A stretch of 64,000 nt of DNA from contig NZ_JANJYH010000013.1 of NCBI RefSeq assembly GCF_024609245.1, forward strand, positions 1-64,000. The letters run 5' to 3'. The position numbers and the translations under genes are program-made. This document shows, in pieces, positions 25,009 through 34,500 of the stretch (position 1 is its first letter; the number at the start of each line of letters is the position of its first letter). The stretch is from Haloarchaeobius sp. FL176 (GTDB lineage: Archaea > Halobacteriota > Halobacteria > Halobacteriales > Natrialbaceae). The notes under the pieces were generated by a model. It made no database searches, had not been told where the DNA came from, and was given only the letters and a program-made list of their open reading frames with translations.

Positions 25009-26220
25009 TCACGCGATTCTTGCCACATCCGTCGCGCGGACGCCGAGGATGCCGTCACCGTCGGTGGTCGTGCCGCCACCGCTCGTGGTGCCGTCGTCGC
25101 CGGAGTCACCGTCGGTGGCCGTGCCGCCGCTCCCGTCGCCGGTCGTGGTCCCGTCACTGCTGCCGGTGGTGCCGTCGTCGGGCTCCGACCCGTCCGTGCC
25201 GTTCCCGCCAGCGGCGTCGGTCGCGTCCTTCGTGCCGAAGATGTCCGTCTCGATGGTCTCGGCGTAGGTGAACCGGTCCATCGGAATCTGGATGCTGGTC
25301 CCGCTGATCTCGGTGGTCACGCTGAAGTCGATCCGCAGGTCCGTCACCTGGTCGCGCTGCAGGTGGCTCACCCACCACTCGTCGAGGTTCGCGTTCTCGA
25401 TGGTCGTCACGGTCCGCACCTGGGTAACCTCGCCGGGTTCGAGGACGTACTCGCGGGTGTTCGTCCCCTCACCGACCGTGATGTTGTTCATGTTCACCGC
25501 GTACTCGATCTGCGAGATGGGGATGGCGTAGGGTTTCGGGTTGTAGACGTAGAAGTCGAGCACGATGGGCGTCGACTCGTTGGTCACATCTCCCCACTGG
25601 CCGGCGGTCCGGTTGACGTAGAGCACGGGGTCGTCGACCAGCGGCCGGTCAGCGTTCACCTCGCGCGTCTCGGTCGAGTTGAACGACGAGAGCAGGTCCG
25701 TGTCGATGGTCCGCTGCTGGGGGACCGCGAAGGAGCGCCCGACGAGCCCCGACCGGATGCTCGCGTCGATGCGCACGTCGGTCTGCTCGCCGCGGCGGAT
25801 GTGGCTGGCCCACCACCGGGGAATCTTCTCGTTCTGGAGGTAGCTCCGCGTCGTCACCGTCGACTGCCCCGGTCCCACGTCGATTCCCGACCGCTGGCCG
25901 CTCGCCATCGTGATGTTGTTCATCGCGACCTCGTACTCGGCCGAGACGCCGAGGAAGCCGGTCCCGACCGGGTTCGGGTTCTGGACCCCGAGCTCCGTCT
26001 CGATGACGGTCGTCGACTCGTTGGTCTCGCCGAACCGGTTCTCGACGCCAGTGACCGAGGGGACACCGAGGAAGCCGAGGAGGGACGCCGCGACGACCAC
26101 GCCGGCGAGGCCGGCCACGAGGACCGCCCCGATACGGAGTTTGCTGCCGAACAGGACGCCTTTCACCGCGGCGAAGCCCCCACCCGTCGACCCTTCACCT
26201 GTGTCCGTTCCGTCTGTCAT
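25009..26220 (-). CDS. LEA14/WHy-domain membrane-anchored protein
   Basis: 403 residues. One TM helix near the N-terminus (about 29-52). Two tandem WHy/LEA type 2 beta-sandwich domains follow (about 60-190 and 215-345), each with a VxNPN/VYNPKP strand: TELGVQNPNPVGTGFLGVSA and LDFYVYNPKPYAIPISQIEY. The C-terminus is a long Thr/Gly/Asp low-complexity tail. Similar proteins are linked to desiccation or stress in plants and archaea; the exact role is unknown. External location is inferred from the single helix and sequons. Confidence 0.8.
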   Translation of the reverse strand: MTDGTDTGEGSTGGGFAAVKGVLFGSKLRIGAVLVAGLAGVVVAASLLGFLGVPSVTGVENRFGETNESTTVIETELGVQNPNPVGTGFLGVSAEYEVAMNNITMASGQRSGIDVGPGQSTVTTRSYLQNEKIPRWWASHIRRGEQTDVRIDASIRSGLVGRSFAVPQQRTIDTDLLSSFNSTETREVNADRPLVDDPVLYVNRTAGQWGDVTNESTPIVLDFYVYNPKPYAIPISQIEYAVNMNNITVGEGTNTREYVLEPGEVTQVRTVTTIENANLDEWWVSHLQRDQVTDLRIDFSVTTEISGTSIQIPMDRFTYAETIETDIFGTKDATDAAGGNGTDGSEPDDGTTGSSDGTTTGDGSGGTATDGDSGDDGTTSGGGTTTDGDGILGVRATDVARIA

Positions 26221-26331
26221 TCCTGTGGACCGACGTTCCCCCTGGGTAAAAGGCCTTCAGCCAACGTTCTTTGGCCGCAGCCCCCGCCGTCGACAGCAGG
26301 GATTAAGACCCTCCCGTCGATAGTGACGGCC

Positions 26332-26547
26332 ATGAGCCAACACACGTCCGGGTCGAGCGACAAGGCGATCGGGTTCTCCACCGCCTTCGGTGTCGGCGCC
26401 GTCCTGAGCGCCGTGGCGATGGGCGTCTTCGGCATCCAGTACCTCGATGGCACGTCGAGCGCGCAGGCTGCGGGCAGTGCCGCCTTCGCGGGCGCGATGA
26501 TCTTCGCGATGCTCTCGGTCTTCGCACTGCAGTGGTGGGACCAGTAG
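26332..26547 (+). CDS. 71-residue two-helix membrane protein
   Basis: MSQHTSGSSDKAIGFSTAFG starts a small protein with two hydrophobic helices (about 14-35 and 46-68) and the end FALQWWDQ. I recall similar haloarchaeal families of unknown function. It has good codon use and its own upstream gap, divergent from the LEA14-like gene. Confidence 0.65.
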   Translation: MSQHTSGSSDKAIGFSTAFGVGAVLSAVAMGVFGIQYLDGTSSAQAAGSAAFAGAMIFAMLSVFALQWWDQ

Positions 26548-26592
26548 AGCAAAAATCGTTATTAGCGTGAGGCCCCTATCTACACGTAGACG

Positions 26593-26817
26593 ATGAGCGA
26601 TTACTCCGACGAGGAGCAACGGATACTCGCCTACCTCCGAGACAGCGTCTCGAAGGGGCAACAGTACTTCCGTGCGAAGAACATCGCGGACGCCATAGAC
26701 CTCTCCTCGAAGCAGGTGGGGTCGCGACTCCCGCACCTCTCGGAGAAGTCCGAGGACGTCGACATCGAGAAGTGGGGTCGCTCACGGTCGACGACGTGGA
26801 AAGTAACGGTTAGCTAA
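26593..26817 (+). CDS. Small winged-helix-like protein (DUF7123-like)
   Basis: 74 residues, soluble: EEQRILAYLRDSVSKGQQYF, AKNIADAIDLSSKQVGSRLP, ending WGRSRSTTWKVTVS. The pattern is a winged helix with a recognition helix (SSKQVGSRLPHLSE) and a beta wing. Conserved across haloarchaea as I recall (DUF7123). A T5 tract at 26833-26837, after its stop, may be its terminator. Confidence 0.7.
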   Translation: MSDYSDEEQRILAYLRDSVSKGQQYFRAKNIADAIDLSSKQVGSRLPHLSEKSEDVDIEKWGRSRSTTWKVTVS

Positions 26818-26861
26818 CCCGATTCCGCTGCGTTTTTGGCCACGAGGGAATCAGTTATCGT

Positions 26862-27296
26862 ATGACAGTCCGGGTCGAGCGGACGTTCGAGTTCCCGGTT
26901 GCCCCCGAACGAGTCTGGGCCTTCATCGCGGATCCGGAGCTTCGTGCTCGTCCCATCAGCGTCGTGGACCGGTTCGAGCTCCGTAACGAGGACGGCACAG
27001 AGGCGACGTGGCACGTCAAACTGCCCATCCCGCTCGTCCGGCGCACCGTCGCCGTGAAGACTCGCGACGTCGACCGACGCGAGCCGGAGTTCGTCCGGTT
27101 CGAGGGTCGGTCGAAGGTGATGCGGGTCACCGGAGAACACCGGATACGAGAGACGGAGGAGGGCTGTACCCTCACGAACCGGTTCATCGTGGACGGAAAG
27201 CTCCCTGGCGTCGAACGGTTCTTCGAGCGCAATCTGGACCAGGAGCTCGACAACCTCGAGGCCGCCATGCGCGAACATCTGGAGCTGCCGGCATGA
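26862..27296 (+). CDS. SRPBCC (START-like) family protein
   Basis: 144 residues with the usual fold order: RTFEFPVAPERVWAFIADPE, a central beta-sheet, and a C-terminal helix FFERNLDQELDNLEAAMREH. These proteins bind hydrophobic ligands; CoxG-like members are examples. The stop overlaps the start of the carbon-nitrogen hydrolase (ATGA), so the two form an operon. Ligand unknown. Confidence 0.8.
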   Translation: MTVRVERTFEFPVAPERVWAFIADPELRARPISVVDRFELRNEDGTEATWHVKLPIPLVRRTVAVKTRDVDRREPEFVRFEGRSKVMRVTGEHRIRETEEGCTLTNRFIVDGKLPGVERFFERNLDQELDNLEAAMREHLELPA

Positions 27297-28105
27297 AACT
27301 CGCACTCGCACAGCTGGCGGTCGAACCGGCGGCCATCGACGACAACGTCGACCGCGCCGTCGCGGCCGTCGAGTCCGCGGCCGAGCGCGGGGCGGACCTC
27401 GTCGCGCTCCCCGAGCTGTTCAACGTGGGCTACTTCGCCTTCGACGTGTACCAGCGCGCCGCCGAGGGGCTCGGCGGGGAGACGCTCACACGCCTGTCCG
27501 ACGTCGCGGCCGCCAACGACGTCGCAGTGCTCGCCGGCACCATCGTCGAGGACCTCGGGGCGACCGCCGCAACCGGCACCGCGCCGACGCCAGCCGACGA
27601 GGGGCTGGCGAACACCGCGGTCCTGTTCGACGCCGACGGCGAGCGCCAGCTCGTCTACCGCAAACACCACCTGTTCGGCTACGCCTCGGCGGAGGCCGAG
27701 CTGTTGACACCCGGTGAGCGCACCCCCACCACCGACCTGGGTGGGTTCACCGCCGCCGTCACCACGTGCTACGACCTGCGGTTCCCGGAACTGTACCGTG
27801 AACTGCAGGAGCGGGGCGCGACACTGACGCTCGTGCCGAGCGCGTGGCCCTACCCCCGCGTCGAGCACTGGCGGACGCTCTCCCGCGCCCGTGCCATCGA
27901 GAACCTCTCGTACGTCGCTACGATCAACGGCAGCGGCGAGTTCGACGACGCGACCCTGCTCGGCCGCTCGACCGTCTACGACCCCTGGGGCACCCCGGTC
28001 GCGACGACGGACGACAGTCCGGCCCTCGTCGAAGCCGAGGTCGACCCGGCGGCGGTCGAGGACGTCCGCGACGAGTTCCCGGCCCTCGAGGACGCACGCT
28101 TCTGA
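27293..28105 (+). CDS. Carbon-nitrogen hydrolase (nitrilase/omega-amidase family)
   Basis: 270 residues. The Glu-Lys-Cys triad is visible: Glu in LVALPELFNVGYF (about 42), Lys in VYRKHHLFGY (about 123), Cys in AVTTCYDLRFPELYREL (about 158). ATG 27293 overlaps the previous stop by 4 nt. Family members hydrolyse amides such as 2-oxoglutaramate or N-carbamoyl compounds; closest by feel to omega-amidase/NIT-like proteins, but the substrate cannot be fixed. Confidence 0.88.
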   Translation: MKLALAQLAVEPAAIDDNVDRAVAAVESAAERGADLVALPELFNVGYFAFDVYQRAAEGLGGETLTRLSDVAAANDVAVLAGTIVEDLGATAATGTAPTPADEGLANTAVLFDADGERQLVYRKHHLFGYASAEAELLTPGERTPTTDLGGFTAAVTTCYDLRFPELYRELQERGATLTLVPSAWPYPRVEHWRTLSRARAIENLSYVATINGSGEFDDATLLGRSTVYDPWGTPVATTDDSPALVEAEVDPAAVEDVRDEFPALEDARF

Positions 28106-28123
28106 CGCGTGGGGAAGTCGCGG

Positions 28124-28132
28124 ACTTTATAC
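28124..28132 (+). promoter_or_regulatory. TATA box before the candidate RNA
   Basis: ACTTTATAC in a GC-rich surround, 20-50 bp after the nitrilase stop. The next protein gene starts over 300 bp downstream. A start about 25 bp later falls at the first stem of the inverted-repeat region. Confidence 0.4.
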
Positions 28133-28154
28133 GTCCGGGGGCCAAAGCAGTGGA

Positions 28155-28300
28155 TGCCGGAGAGACGCTTTTCACGTCGATTCCGGCAAACGCCCGTCGC
28201 ACCTACGCCCGCGCCCACTTCCGTTCCGTGGGGCTACCTAGGAGCCTATCGCGGAACGGAACTCTCGCCTCTACCTTGCCCGAAGCGGCGCCGGTGTCGC
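28155..28300 (+). ncRNA. Candidate structured non-coding RNA
   Basis: The 331-bp gap between the nitrilase and the repeat protein has no supported gene. It holds TGCCGGA/TCCGGCA (28155-28161/28182-28188) and a perfect 10-bp stem (28219-28228/28252-28261) whose 23-nt loop contains a second 4-bp stem (GGCT 28232-28235/AGCC 28243-28246) with a CCTAGG in the loop. A TATA box lies at the right distance upstream. I looked for SRP RNA, RNase P RNA and tRNA signatures and found none. End is a guess. Confidence 0.35.
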
Positions 28301-28436
28301 TTCGAACCCGCCACCCTCGTCCGCGACCGGCCCGCACTCCTGTCCCTCGCGGGCCGCCGTCTGCGTCGACGAGGACGTTCTCAGCGTCCGATAATTACTA
28401 CCGGGCTACATAGCTGTTCCAGCCGAACATCGAGCT

Positions 28437-28757
28437 ATGGCTCCCGAACTCGAAGACCTGACTGGCATCGTCGTCTTGGGCCTGCTCGCGGTAGCCCTCG
28501 CACTGACCGTTGTCGGCATCGAAACGGTCGCCGGGTACGAGGTCCTCGCCGCAGGGGAGTCCGCGGTCGGGTTCCTCGCGGCCGGTAACTTCAGCGTCGG
28601 CGTCATGTCGACCGGCATCTTCTCGGTCGGCTTCTTCGCCGCGGGGATCTTCTCGGTCGGCGTGTTCTCCATCGGAATCTTCTCCGTCGGGCTCGCCTCC
28701 TTCGGTGTCTACGCGGTGGGGCTGTACGCGGCAGAGAAACAGCTCAGCGGGTCCTGA
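28437..28757 (+). CDS. Membrane protein with six ten-residue Gly-rich repeats
   Basis: 106 residues. One ordinary TM helix (10-30) is followed by six tandem decapeptides from residue 40 to 99: GESAVGFLAA, GNFSVGVMST, GIFSVGFFAA, GIFSVGVFSI, GIFSVGLASF, GVYAVGLYAA. The pattern G-x-F-S-V-G-x4 looks like a hydrophobic pentapeptide-type coil rather than normal helices. Ends AAEKQLSGS. Function unknown. An AT-rich GATAATTACTAC upstream (28390-28401) may be its promoter. Confidence 0.65.
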   Translation: MAPELEDLTGIVVLGLLAVALALTVVGIETVAGYEVLAAGESAVGFLAAGNFSVGVMSTGIFSVGFFAAGIFSVGVFSIGIFSVGLASFGVYAVGLYAAEKQLSGS

Positions 28758-28770
28758 CGCGGACCGCGCT

Positions 28771-30306
28771 TCAGTCGTCCGTCTGGGTCTTGATGTCCGC
28801 GCTCAGGCCCTGGGCCATCTCGATGTCCTTCGAGTTGTTGAGCGTCCACGCGGTGCGCTCGGTGACGGCCTCGATGACCTCGCGGGCGCTCGGGTAGCCG
28901 TTGCCGGACTTCTTGACGCCGCCGAAGGGCAGCTGGACCTCGGCACCGATGCAGGGCAGGTTGCCGTACGCGAGACCGATCTCGGCGTTGTCGCGGTAGT
29001 AGTTGATCTGGCGGTAGTCCTCGGAGATGATGGCACCGGCGAGCCCGTACGGCGTGTCGTTGTGGATCTCGACGGCGCGCTCGATGTCACCCGAGTACTT
29101 CAGTAGTGCGACGTGCGGGCCGAAACACTCCTCCTTGATGCAGCGGAGGTCGGTATCGTAGTCGATCTCGTAGACGAACGGGCCGACCCAGTGGCCGTCC
29201 TCGTGGCCCTCGGGTATCTCGTCGTCGTCGAGCTCGAAGCGGTCGACGAGGACGTTCGCGCCCTCCTCGCGGGCGAGCTCGTTGTGACGGCGGATCTTCT
29301 CGATGTGACCCTCCTCGATGGCGGGTCCCATGAACGTGTCTTCGTCGAGCGGGTCGCCGACCGCGATGTTCTGGGCGACCTCGACGTAGCGCTCCTTGAA
29401 CTCGTCGTAGACGTCCTCGTGGACGATGAGACGCTCGGAGGAGACACAGCGCTGACCGGTCGTCTTGAAGCTGGACATCACGGCGGAGTGGACGGCGACG
29501 TCGAGGTCCGCTTCCTCGGTGACGACGATGCCGTTCTTGCCACCCATCTCACACGCGGCGAGCTTGCCGGGCGTGCCCCCGACCTTGCTCGCGACCTCGT
29601 GGCCGACCTCGGCGGAGCCGGTGAACAGGACGGTGTCCGTTCGCTCGTTCTCGACGAGCTCGGCCCCGGCGTCGCCGAAGCCCTGAACCATGTTGAACAC
29701 ACCGTCCGGGATGCCCGCGTCGACGAACATCTCGGCGATGATCTGGGCGCACCACGGCGTCTGCTCGGCGGGCTTGAACACGACGGTGTTGCCCTCGACG
29801 AGCGCGACGGCCATGTGCCAGAACGGGATGGCGACCGGGAAGTTCCACGGCGTGATGCAGCCGACCACGCCGCGTGGCTTCCGCCGCATGTACGCGTCCT
29901 TGCTCGGAATCTCGGAGGGGACCACGTCGCCCTTCGGGTGGCGGGCGTCGCCCGCGGCCCACTCGACCATGTGTGCGGCCTCGACGACGTCGGCTTTGCC
30001 CTCGCTGATCTCCTTGCCACATTCCTTGGTCACGACCGCGCCGAGCTCGTCGGTTCGCTCACGCAGCTCGTGGTAGATGTCCCAGAGGTACTCCGCGCGG
30101 TCGATGTGGGACATCGCCTGCCACATCTCGGCGGCCTCGTCGGCGGACTCGAGGGCCTCACGGACGTCTTCCGGTGTTCCACGGTGGAACTCGCCCAGTG
30201 TCTCGCCCGTCGCCGGGTTGTTGCTCTCGAAGGTCTCGTCGCTGTGACCGTCGGTCCACTCCCCGTCGATATAGTGCTGGTAGGTATCGGTGGTCTGCTG
30301 GCTCAT
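28771..30306 (-). CDS. Aldehyde dehydrogenase family protein
   Basis: 511 residues, full length for NAD(P)-dependent aldehyde dehydrogenases. Seen are GCITPWNFPVAIPFWHMAVA, VVFKPAEQTPW (Lys of cofactor site), VLFTGSAEVGHEV, the general-base region CEMGGKNGIVV, the catalytic Cys in TTGQRCVSSERL, and KEECFGPHVALL. Substrate class is unclear; the motif CEMGGKN resembles semialdehyde/P5C dehydrogenase-like groups. It converges with the small repeat protein and is transcribed alone. Confidence 0.9.
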   Translation of the reverse strand: MSQQTTDTYQHYIDGEWTDGHSDETFESNNPATGETLGEFHRGTPEDVREALESADEAAEMWQAMSHIDRAEYLWDIYHELRERTDELGAVVTKECGKEISEGKADVVEAAHMVEWAAGDARHPKGDVVPSEIPSKDAYMRRKPRGVVGCITPWNFPVAIPFWHMAVALVEGNTVVFKPAEQTPWCAQIIAEMFVDAGIPDGVFNMVQGFGDAGAELVENERTDTVLFTGSAEVGHEVASKVGGTPGKLAACEMGGKNGIVVTEEADLDVAVHSAVMSSFKTTGQRCVSSERLIVHEDVYDEFKERYVEVAQNIAVGDPLDEDTFMGPAIEEGHIEKIRRHNELAREEGANVLVDRFELDDDEIPEGHEDGHWVGPFVYEIDYDTDLRCIKEECFGPHVALLKYSGDIERAVEIHNDTPYGLAGAIISEDYRQINYYRDNAEIGLAYGNLPCIGAEVQLPFGGVKKSGNGYPSAREVIEAVTERTAWTLNNSKDIEMAQGLSADIKTQTDD

Positions 30307-30429
30307 GACGAATCAGGTAAAATTTTCGCTGTCACCCGTCAAAAAGGCTGCTATGTGTCGGACCGAGTCCCCCGCCCATGGTCGGATACACCTTCAAACA
30401 CAGCATTGATTCCGAGCTATCGAGCGTGG

Positions 30430-30437
30430 TTTTATGA
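30430..30437 (+). promoter_or_regulatory. TATA box of the TTG-start cupredoxin gene
   Basis: TTTTATGA at 30430-30437, centred 22-23 bp before the TTG at 30456. The spacing predicts that transcription starts at or next to the TTG, a leaderless message with a non-ATG start. Confidence 0.5.
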
Positions 30438-30455
30438 ACTGAAAGTTCTTGTTAG

Positions 30456-30761
30456 TTGCCATTTCTGTCTCACGCCGCGGGCTTCGCGCCGCTTCGGGTT
30501 TCCGTCGACCCTGGTGACCGTGTGCGGTGGGAGAACCTCGACGCGACCGCGCACGACATCACCCCAGACACCGAGGTTGGCGGTGCCGCCAGCTGGGAGT
30601 TCGACGCGGACACCGTCGAGTCCGGTGGGACCCTCGACCCCGTGTTCGAGGAGCGCGGGCTGTACGCCTACCGGTGCAGCATCCACGGCCCCGAGGCGAT
30701 GTGCGGCGCTGTCGTGGTCGGAGATGTGGGCGTCGACACCGCGCTGCCCTGCCAGGACTGA
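30456..30761 (+). CDS. Small cupredoxin/halocyanin-like protein without signal peptide
   Basis: 101 residues, single blue-copper fold: VSVDPGDRVRWENLDATAHD gives the first His, and YRCSIHGPEAMCGAVVVGD gives Cys, His and Met ligands. Unlike the halocyanin at 13377 there is no Tat signal or lipobox, and no ATG is available near the start; TTG 30456 fits a TATA box. It may be cytoplasmic, or a domain that lost its signal region. It lies between an aldehyde dehydrogenase and the cohesin-like gene. Confidence 0.6.
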   Translation: MPFLSHAAGFAPLRVSVDPGDRVRWENLDATAHDITPDTEVGGAASWEFDADTVESGGTLDPVFEERGLYAYRCSIHGPEAMCGAVVVGDVGVDTALPCQD

Positions 30762-30775
30762 AGACGAGCGGGTGC

Positions 30776-31543
30776 TCAGCTGCGACGGCTGCCGACGACG
30801 AGCACCAGCGCCAGCGCGGCGACGGTGAGCAGTCCGCCCGCGCCACCAACGCCGAGTGCGACCGTACCGTCGTCGTCGGTGGTCTTCGTCGGTGCCGGCG
30901 TCGTCCCGGGCGCGTCCGTCGCGCTCGGCGTGCCCGGTCGGTCGGTCGTCGGTGCGGGTGTCGGGGTGGCCGTCGCCGTCGTGGTCGTCCCGTCACCGAC
31001 CGTCAGCTGCCCGTCGTCCGCCGCCGGATCGAGCCGCGAGCCGTCGTCGTCGTCGACCTGCTCGACCGACAGCACCAGGTCGACCGTGCCGGCGGTCTCG
31101 CCGGCCAGGGTGACGCTGCCGAGGGCGACCGGTCCGTCGCCCGGGCCGACCGCGTCGTCGAGGTCCGCGGACTTCAGGCGGGCCGAGTCACCGTCGTCGG
31201 CGACGATGACGGAGCCGTCGCCGATGGCCGGGAACGGCTCGGCGAGGGCTGCGTCGGTGATGGTCGCCGTCTCGGTGTCGGTGACGGTGACCGTGACGTT
31301 GAACCCGGAGAGTCCCGTGGGGACGCTCGACAGTGTCAGCGTCGTCTCCGTGGTTTCGTCGGGAGCGACCGTGGCGTCGGCGACGGCGAGTGTGGGCTCG
31401 TCAGGTCCGGGAGCGACATCGTCGCCGGCACCTGCCCCGACCGTGCCGACGTGTGCACCGGCGAGCGCGGGGCCGAGCGCGAGCGCCACCACGAGCGCGG
31501 CGATGGTCGTGCGGAGCGTGGTCGTCGAGTCGGGGCGCGCCAT
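30776..31543 (-). CDS. Membrane-anchored cohesin-like surface protein
   Basis: 255 residues. A signal peptide (about 10-31, LVVALALGPALAGAHVG) is followed by one cohesin-type beta-sandwich (about 50-185: LAVADATVAPDETTETTLTL, GLSGFNVTVTV, LGSVTLAGETAGTVDLVL). Then comes a Thr/Pro stalk and a C-terminal TM helix GLLTVAALALVLVVGSRRS with a basic end. It starts 4 bp after the stop of the 1147-residue dockerin protein, so it is in one operon with it. It probably serves as the surface anchor for that protein; this is inference. Confidence 0.65.
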   Translation of the reverse strand: MARPDSTTTLRTTIAALVVALALGPALAGAHVGTVGAGAGDDVAPGPDEPTLAVADATVAPDETTETTLTLSSVPTGLSGFNVTVTVTDTETATITDAALAEPFPAIGDGSVIVADDGDSARLKSADLDDAVGPGDGPVALGSVTLAGETAGTVDLVLSVEQVDDDDGSRLDPAADDGQLTVGDGTTTTATATPTPAPTTDRPGTPSATDAPGTTPAPTKTTDDDGTVALGVGGAGGLLTVAALALVLVVGSRRS

Positions 31544-31547
31544 TCCT

Positions 31548-34500
31548 CTACACCTCCTCGAACAGCGTCGTGATGTCGTCGAAGTCGATGCGACCGTTGT
31601 CGTTGAAGTCGAAGGAGTCGACGTAGTCCTGGATGGCGTCTTCCTCGCGGTTCTCGAAGAACACGACCACGTCTTCGAAGTCCAGCTGGCCGTTGCCGTT
31701 CAGGTCCTCGTAGACACCGTCGTCGTCGGGGTCCGTCGGCAGGTCGTTGTCGCCGATGCGCTCGACCGGCGCGATGGTGATGTCGCCCGTGCTCGTCGCC
31801 GCGTCGATGACGGAGCCGTCGTCGGCGTCGAGCGCCTCGATGCCGAGGTCGACACCGGTCGTGCCGTCGGACTGCGGTGCAAGCGAGATGGTCGCGAGCG
31901 GTACGTCGGACGCGCCGGTGCCGACGTTGTCCTCGATGTCCGCAGCCTCGAGCGTGACCGTCGAGCCGTCGTCGCTGATGGACGCCACCGTGGTCGAGTC
32001 GGGGAAGGCGTCGTCGAAGCTCACGTCGGTCGCCGCGGCGACCTCGGTGTCCGCGATGGTGATGGTGACGTCGAAGCCAGCGAGGCCGTCGGGCGCGTTC
32101 GACAGCGAGAGGTCGGCCGGAACGGCGCTCCCGGCCCCGTTTCGGTCGGGGAAGCTGACCGAGAGGGTCGGTGAGCCCGGCTCGTCGCCGCCCGTGCCTG
32201 GCTCGTAGGCGTCGAAGAGGTCGAAGCCCTGGTGGAAGTTCGTCGTCGTGACGAGCCCCGCGTCGCCGTCGACGTTGTTGGAGTCGTCGGTGACGGCGTC
32301 GCCGGTGAGACGGAGGTCGCTGCCGAGGGCGCTCGCGAGGTCGTTCAGGTTCTGGCGGGCCGCGTCGCTCGCGTTCGCATCACCGAGGAGCACGATTGCG
32401 CCGCCGTCGTCGCGGAAGCTCCGGAGCGCGTCGACCTCCACGTCGGAGAACGCCTCGGTGTGGCTCGTGACGAGCAGCGCGCGACCACGCGAGAGCTTCT
32501 CGGCGGTCGGCTCGTTGACCTGCTCGAAGTTCAGGCCGGCACCCTCCAGGAACCGCTGGTAGTACGCGGCGTCCTCGTTCGAGAGGCCGAAGTCCGCGCT
32601 GAACTGGCCGTGGCCACCGTCGATGAGCACGTCGCCGCCGCGCCCCGACAGGGAGTCGGCGAGGTTCGAGACGAACGTGAAGTTCTCGAAGCCGGAGACG
32701 TCGTAGCCCGAGCCCTCGGCCTCCTCGTGGGACTCGTCGACCAGCAGGCCGCCGAGCATCGCGACGTTCTTGCCCCGGTCGACGGCGCTGAGCGGTGCCT
32801 CGGCCGTGCTGGCGCTCGACTCGGCGTTGACCGGGACGCGGCCCTGACCGAGGGTCCCGTTCGCGGAGCCGACGGCCGCGGGCGTCGGCACGAACAGGTC
32901 CTCGACGGGTCGATTCCGGTAGCTCGGTGCCGAGGCGACGTCGCTCTCCGCCCAGAGGCCCGTCCCCTCGCTGCGCGCCGCGTTCTCGGAGGCCCAGAAC
33001 TCGTCGTGCATCGAGAGGCCGGAGCCGTAGACGCGAGCGTACCCCTCCTCGATGAGCGAGGCGTTGTACAGCGTGTCCGTGCTGCCGTCGCCGGACGCGT
33101 CGTACTCGACGTAGCCGAGCAGCCGGTCGAACGGGTCCGTGATGCCCTCGTTCTCGTCGAAGCTGACGACGACGTCCGCGCCGGAGAGCTCCTGCGTGGC
33201 GAAGTCGGTCGCCTCGACGGCCCACTCCTGCAGGTACGCGAGCGGGTCATCGGCGTCGCCGCCGAACAGGCCCGCGTAGCTGTCGGTGTTGAACTGCTGG
33301 GTGGTGAAGGAGAAGTCCCCGTCGACCAGCACCTGCGCGTCGTTGTAGCGGAAGGCCGCGCCGACCTCGGCGAGGGCCGCGTTCAGGGCCTCGGTCTTGT
33401 CGAAGTCGTTGTAGTCGGACTTGCCGATGAACGTGACCGGGTTGCCGTTCGCCGCGAAGGCGGCGAGCGCGTCGCGGTTCGCGTCGGAGAGCGCGTTCGG
33501 CGACGAGATGACGAACGCGTCGGCGTCGCCCGCCGCGGCCGCGAGGTCGCCGCTCTCCTCGAGCGTGTAGCCCGCGTCCTCGGCACGGCCCTCGAAGTTA
33601 CCGAACTGGTCGGAGAGGGTGTCGTACTGGCCGTTGTCGAGCCAGACGACGGTGCCCTCGCCGCCCAGCTGGGCGTCCCAGGCGTTGAGCAGGAGGTCGC
33701 CGTTGTCGCCGTCCCAGTCGCCGCCGTCGTTGACCATGTTCGCGCTGAGCCCGACGAGGTTCCCGTCCTTCACGCCGAGCGGGATGTCGGTGCCGTCGGG
33801 GTAGCTCACGGCGTCGCCGCCGTTCTGGTCGACGACCGTCGCGTTCGACGGTGCCCAGTACAGCACCGTCGAGGCGTCCGTCAGTGGCTCCATCGCGTCG
33901 TTCAGGAAGCAGGTTCCGCTGTACTGCGAGAGGCTGTCGACGGGCCGCACGTCGTTGACCGTCTCGTAGGCGAGCCCCTCCCACTCCTCCGGCCGCTCGG
34001 CACTCGCGTTCTCGGGCTTCTCCGCGGTGTCGACACCGAGGACACGAATTGACTGTGCGCCCACGTCCTGATTCTCGAACTCGACGGTGAACGTGTCGCC
34101 GTCGGCGACGCCCGTCACGGTCCCGGGGTAGCTCTCGCCCGGCTCGAACGGGAGTTCCCCGCCACCGATACCCTCCCGGGCGGCGAACAGCTCCGGGTAC
34201 TGCTCGGTGTTGCCGTTCTCGGTGAGCACGGCGAAGTTCTCGAAGCCGCTGTTCTCGTCGTCGTACACCTGGTCGTCGTTGAACCGGAAGGCCGCGCCGA
34301 CGGTCTCGGCGACGGCGTTCAGGTTGGCGGTCCGGTCCTCGTCCTGGAAGTCCGAGGCGTCGTGCAGGAACAGCGCGCCACCGGCGTCGACGAACGAGGC
34401 GACTGCCGAGAGCTCGCTGTCGGTGAGTGCGGTCGCCGGGCGGGCGAGCACCAGTCCGTCGGCGTTCCCGAGGTCCGCGCCGAGGTTGGTCGTCGCGTTC

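Noticed and set aside
28155..28340. SRP RNA or RNase P RNA
   Set aside because: Conserved SRP (GGAAGCAGC-type) and RNase P core sequences are absent on both strands.
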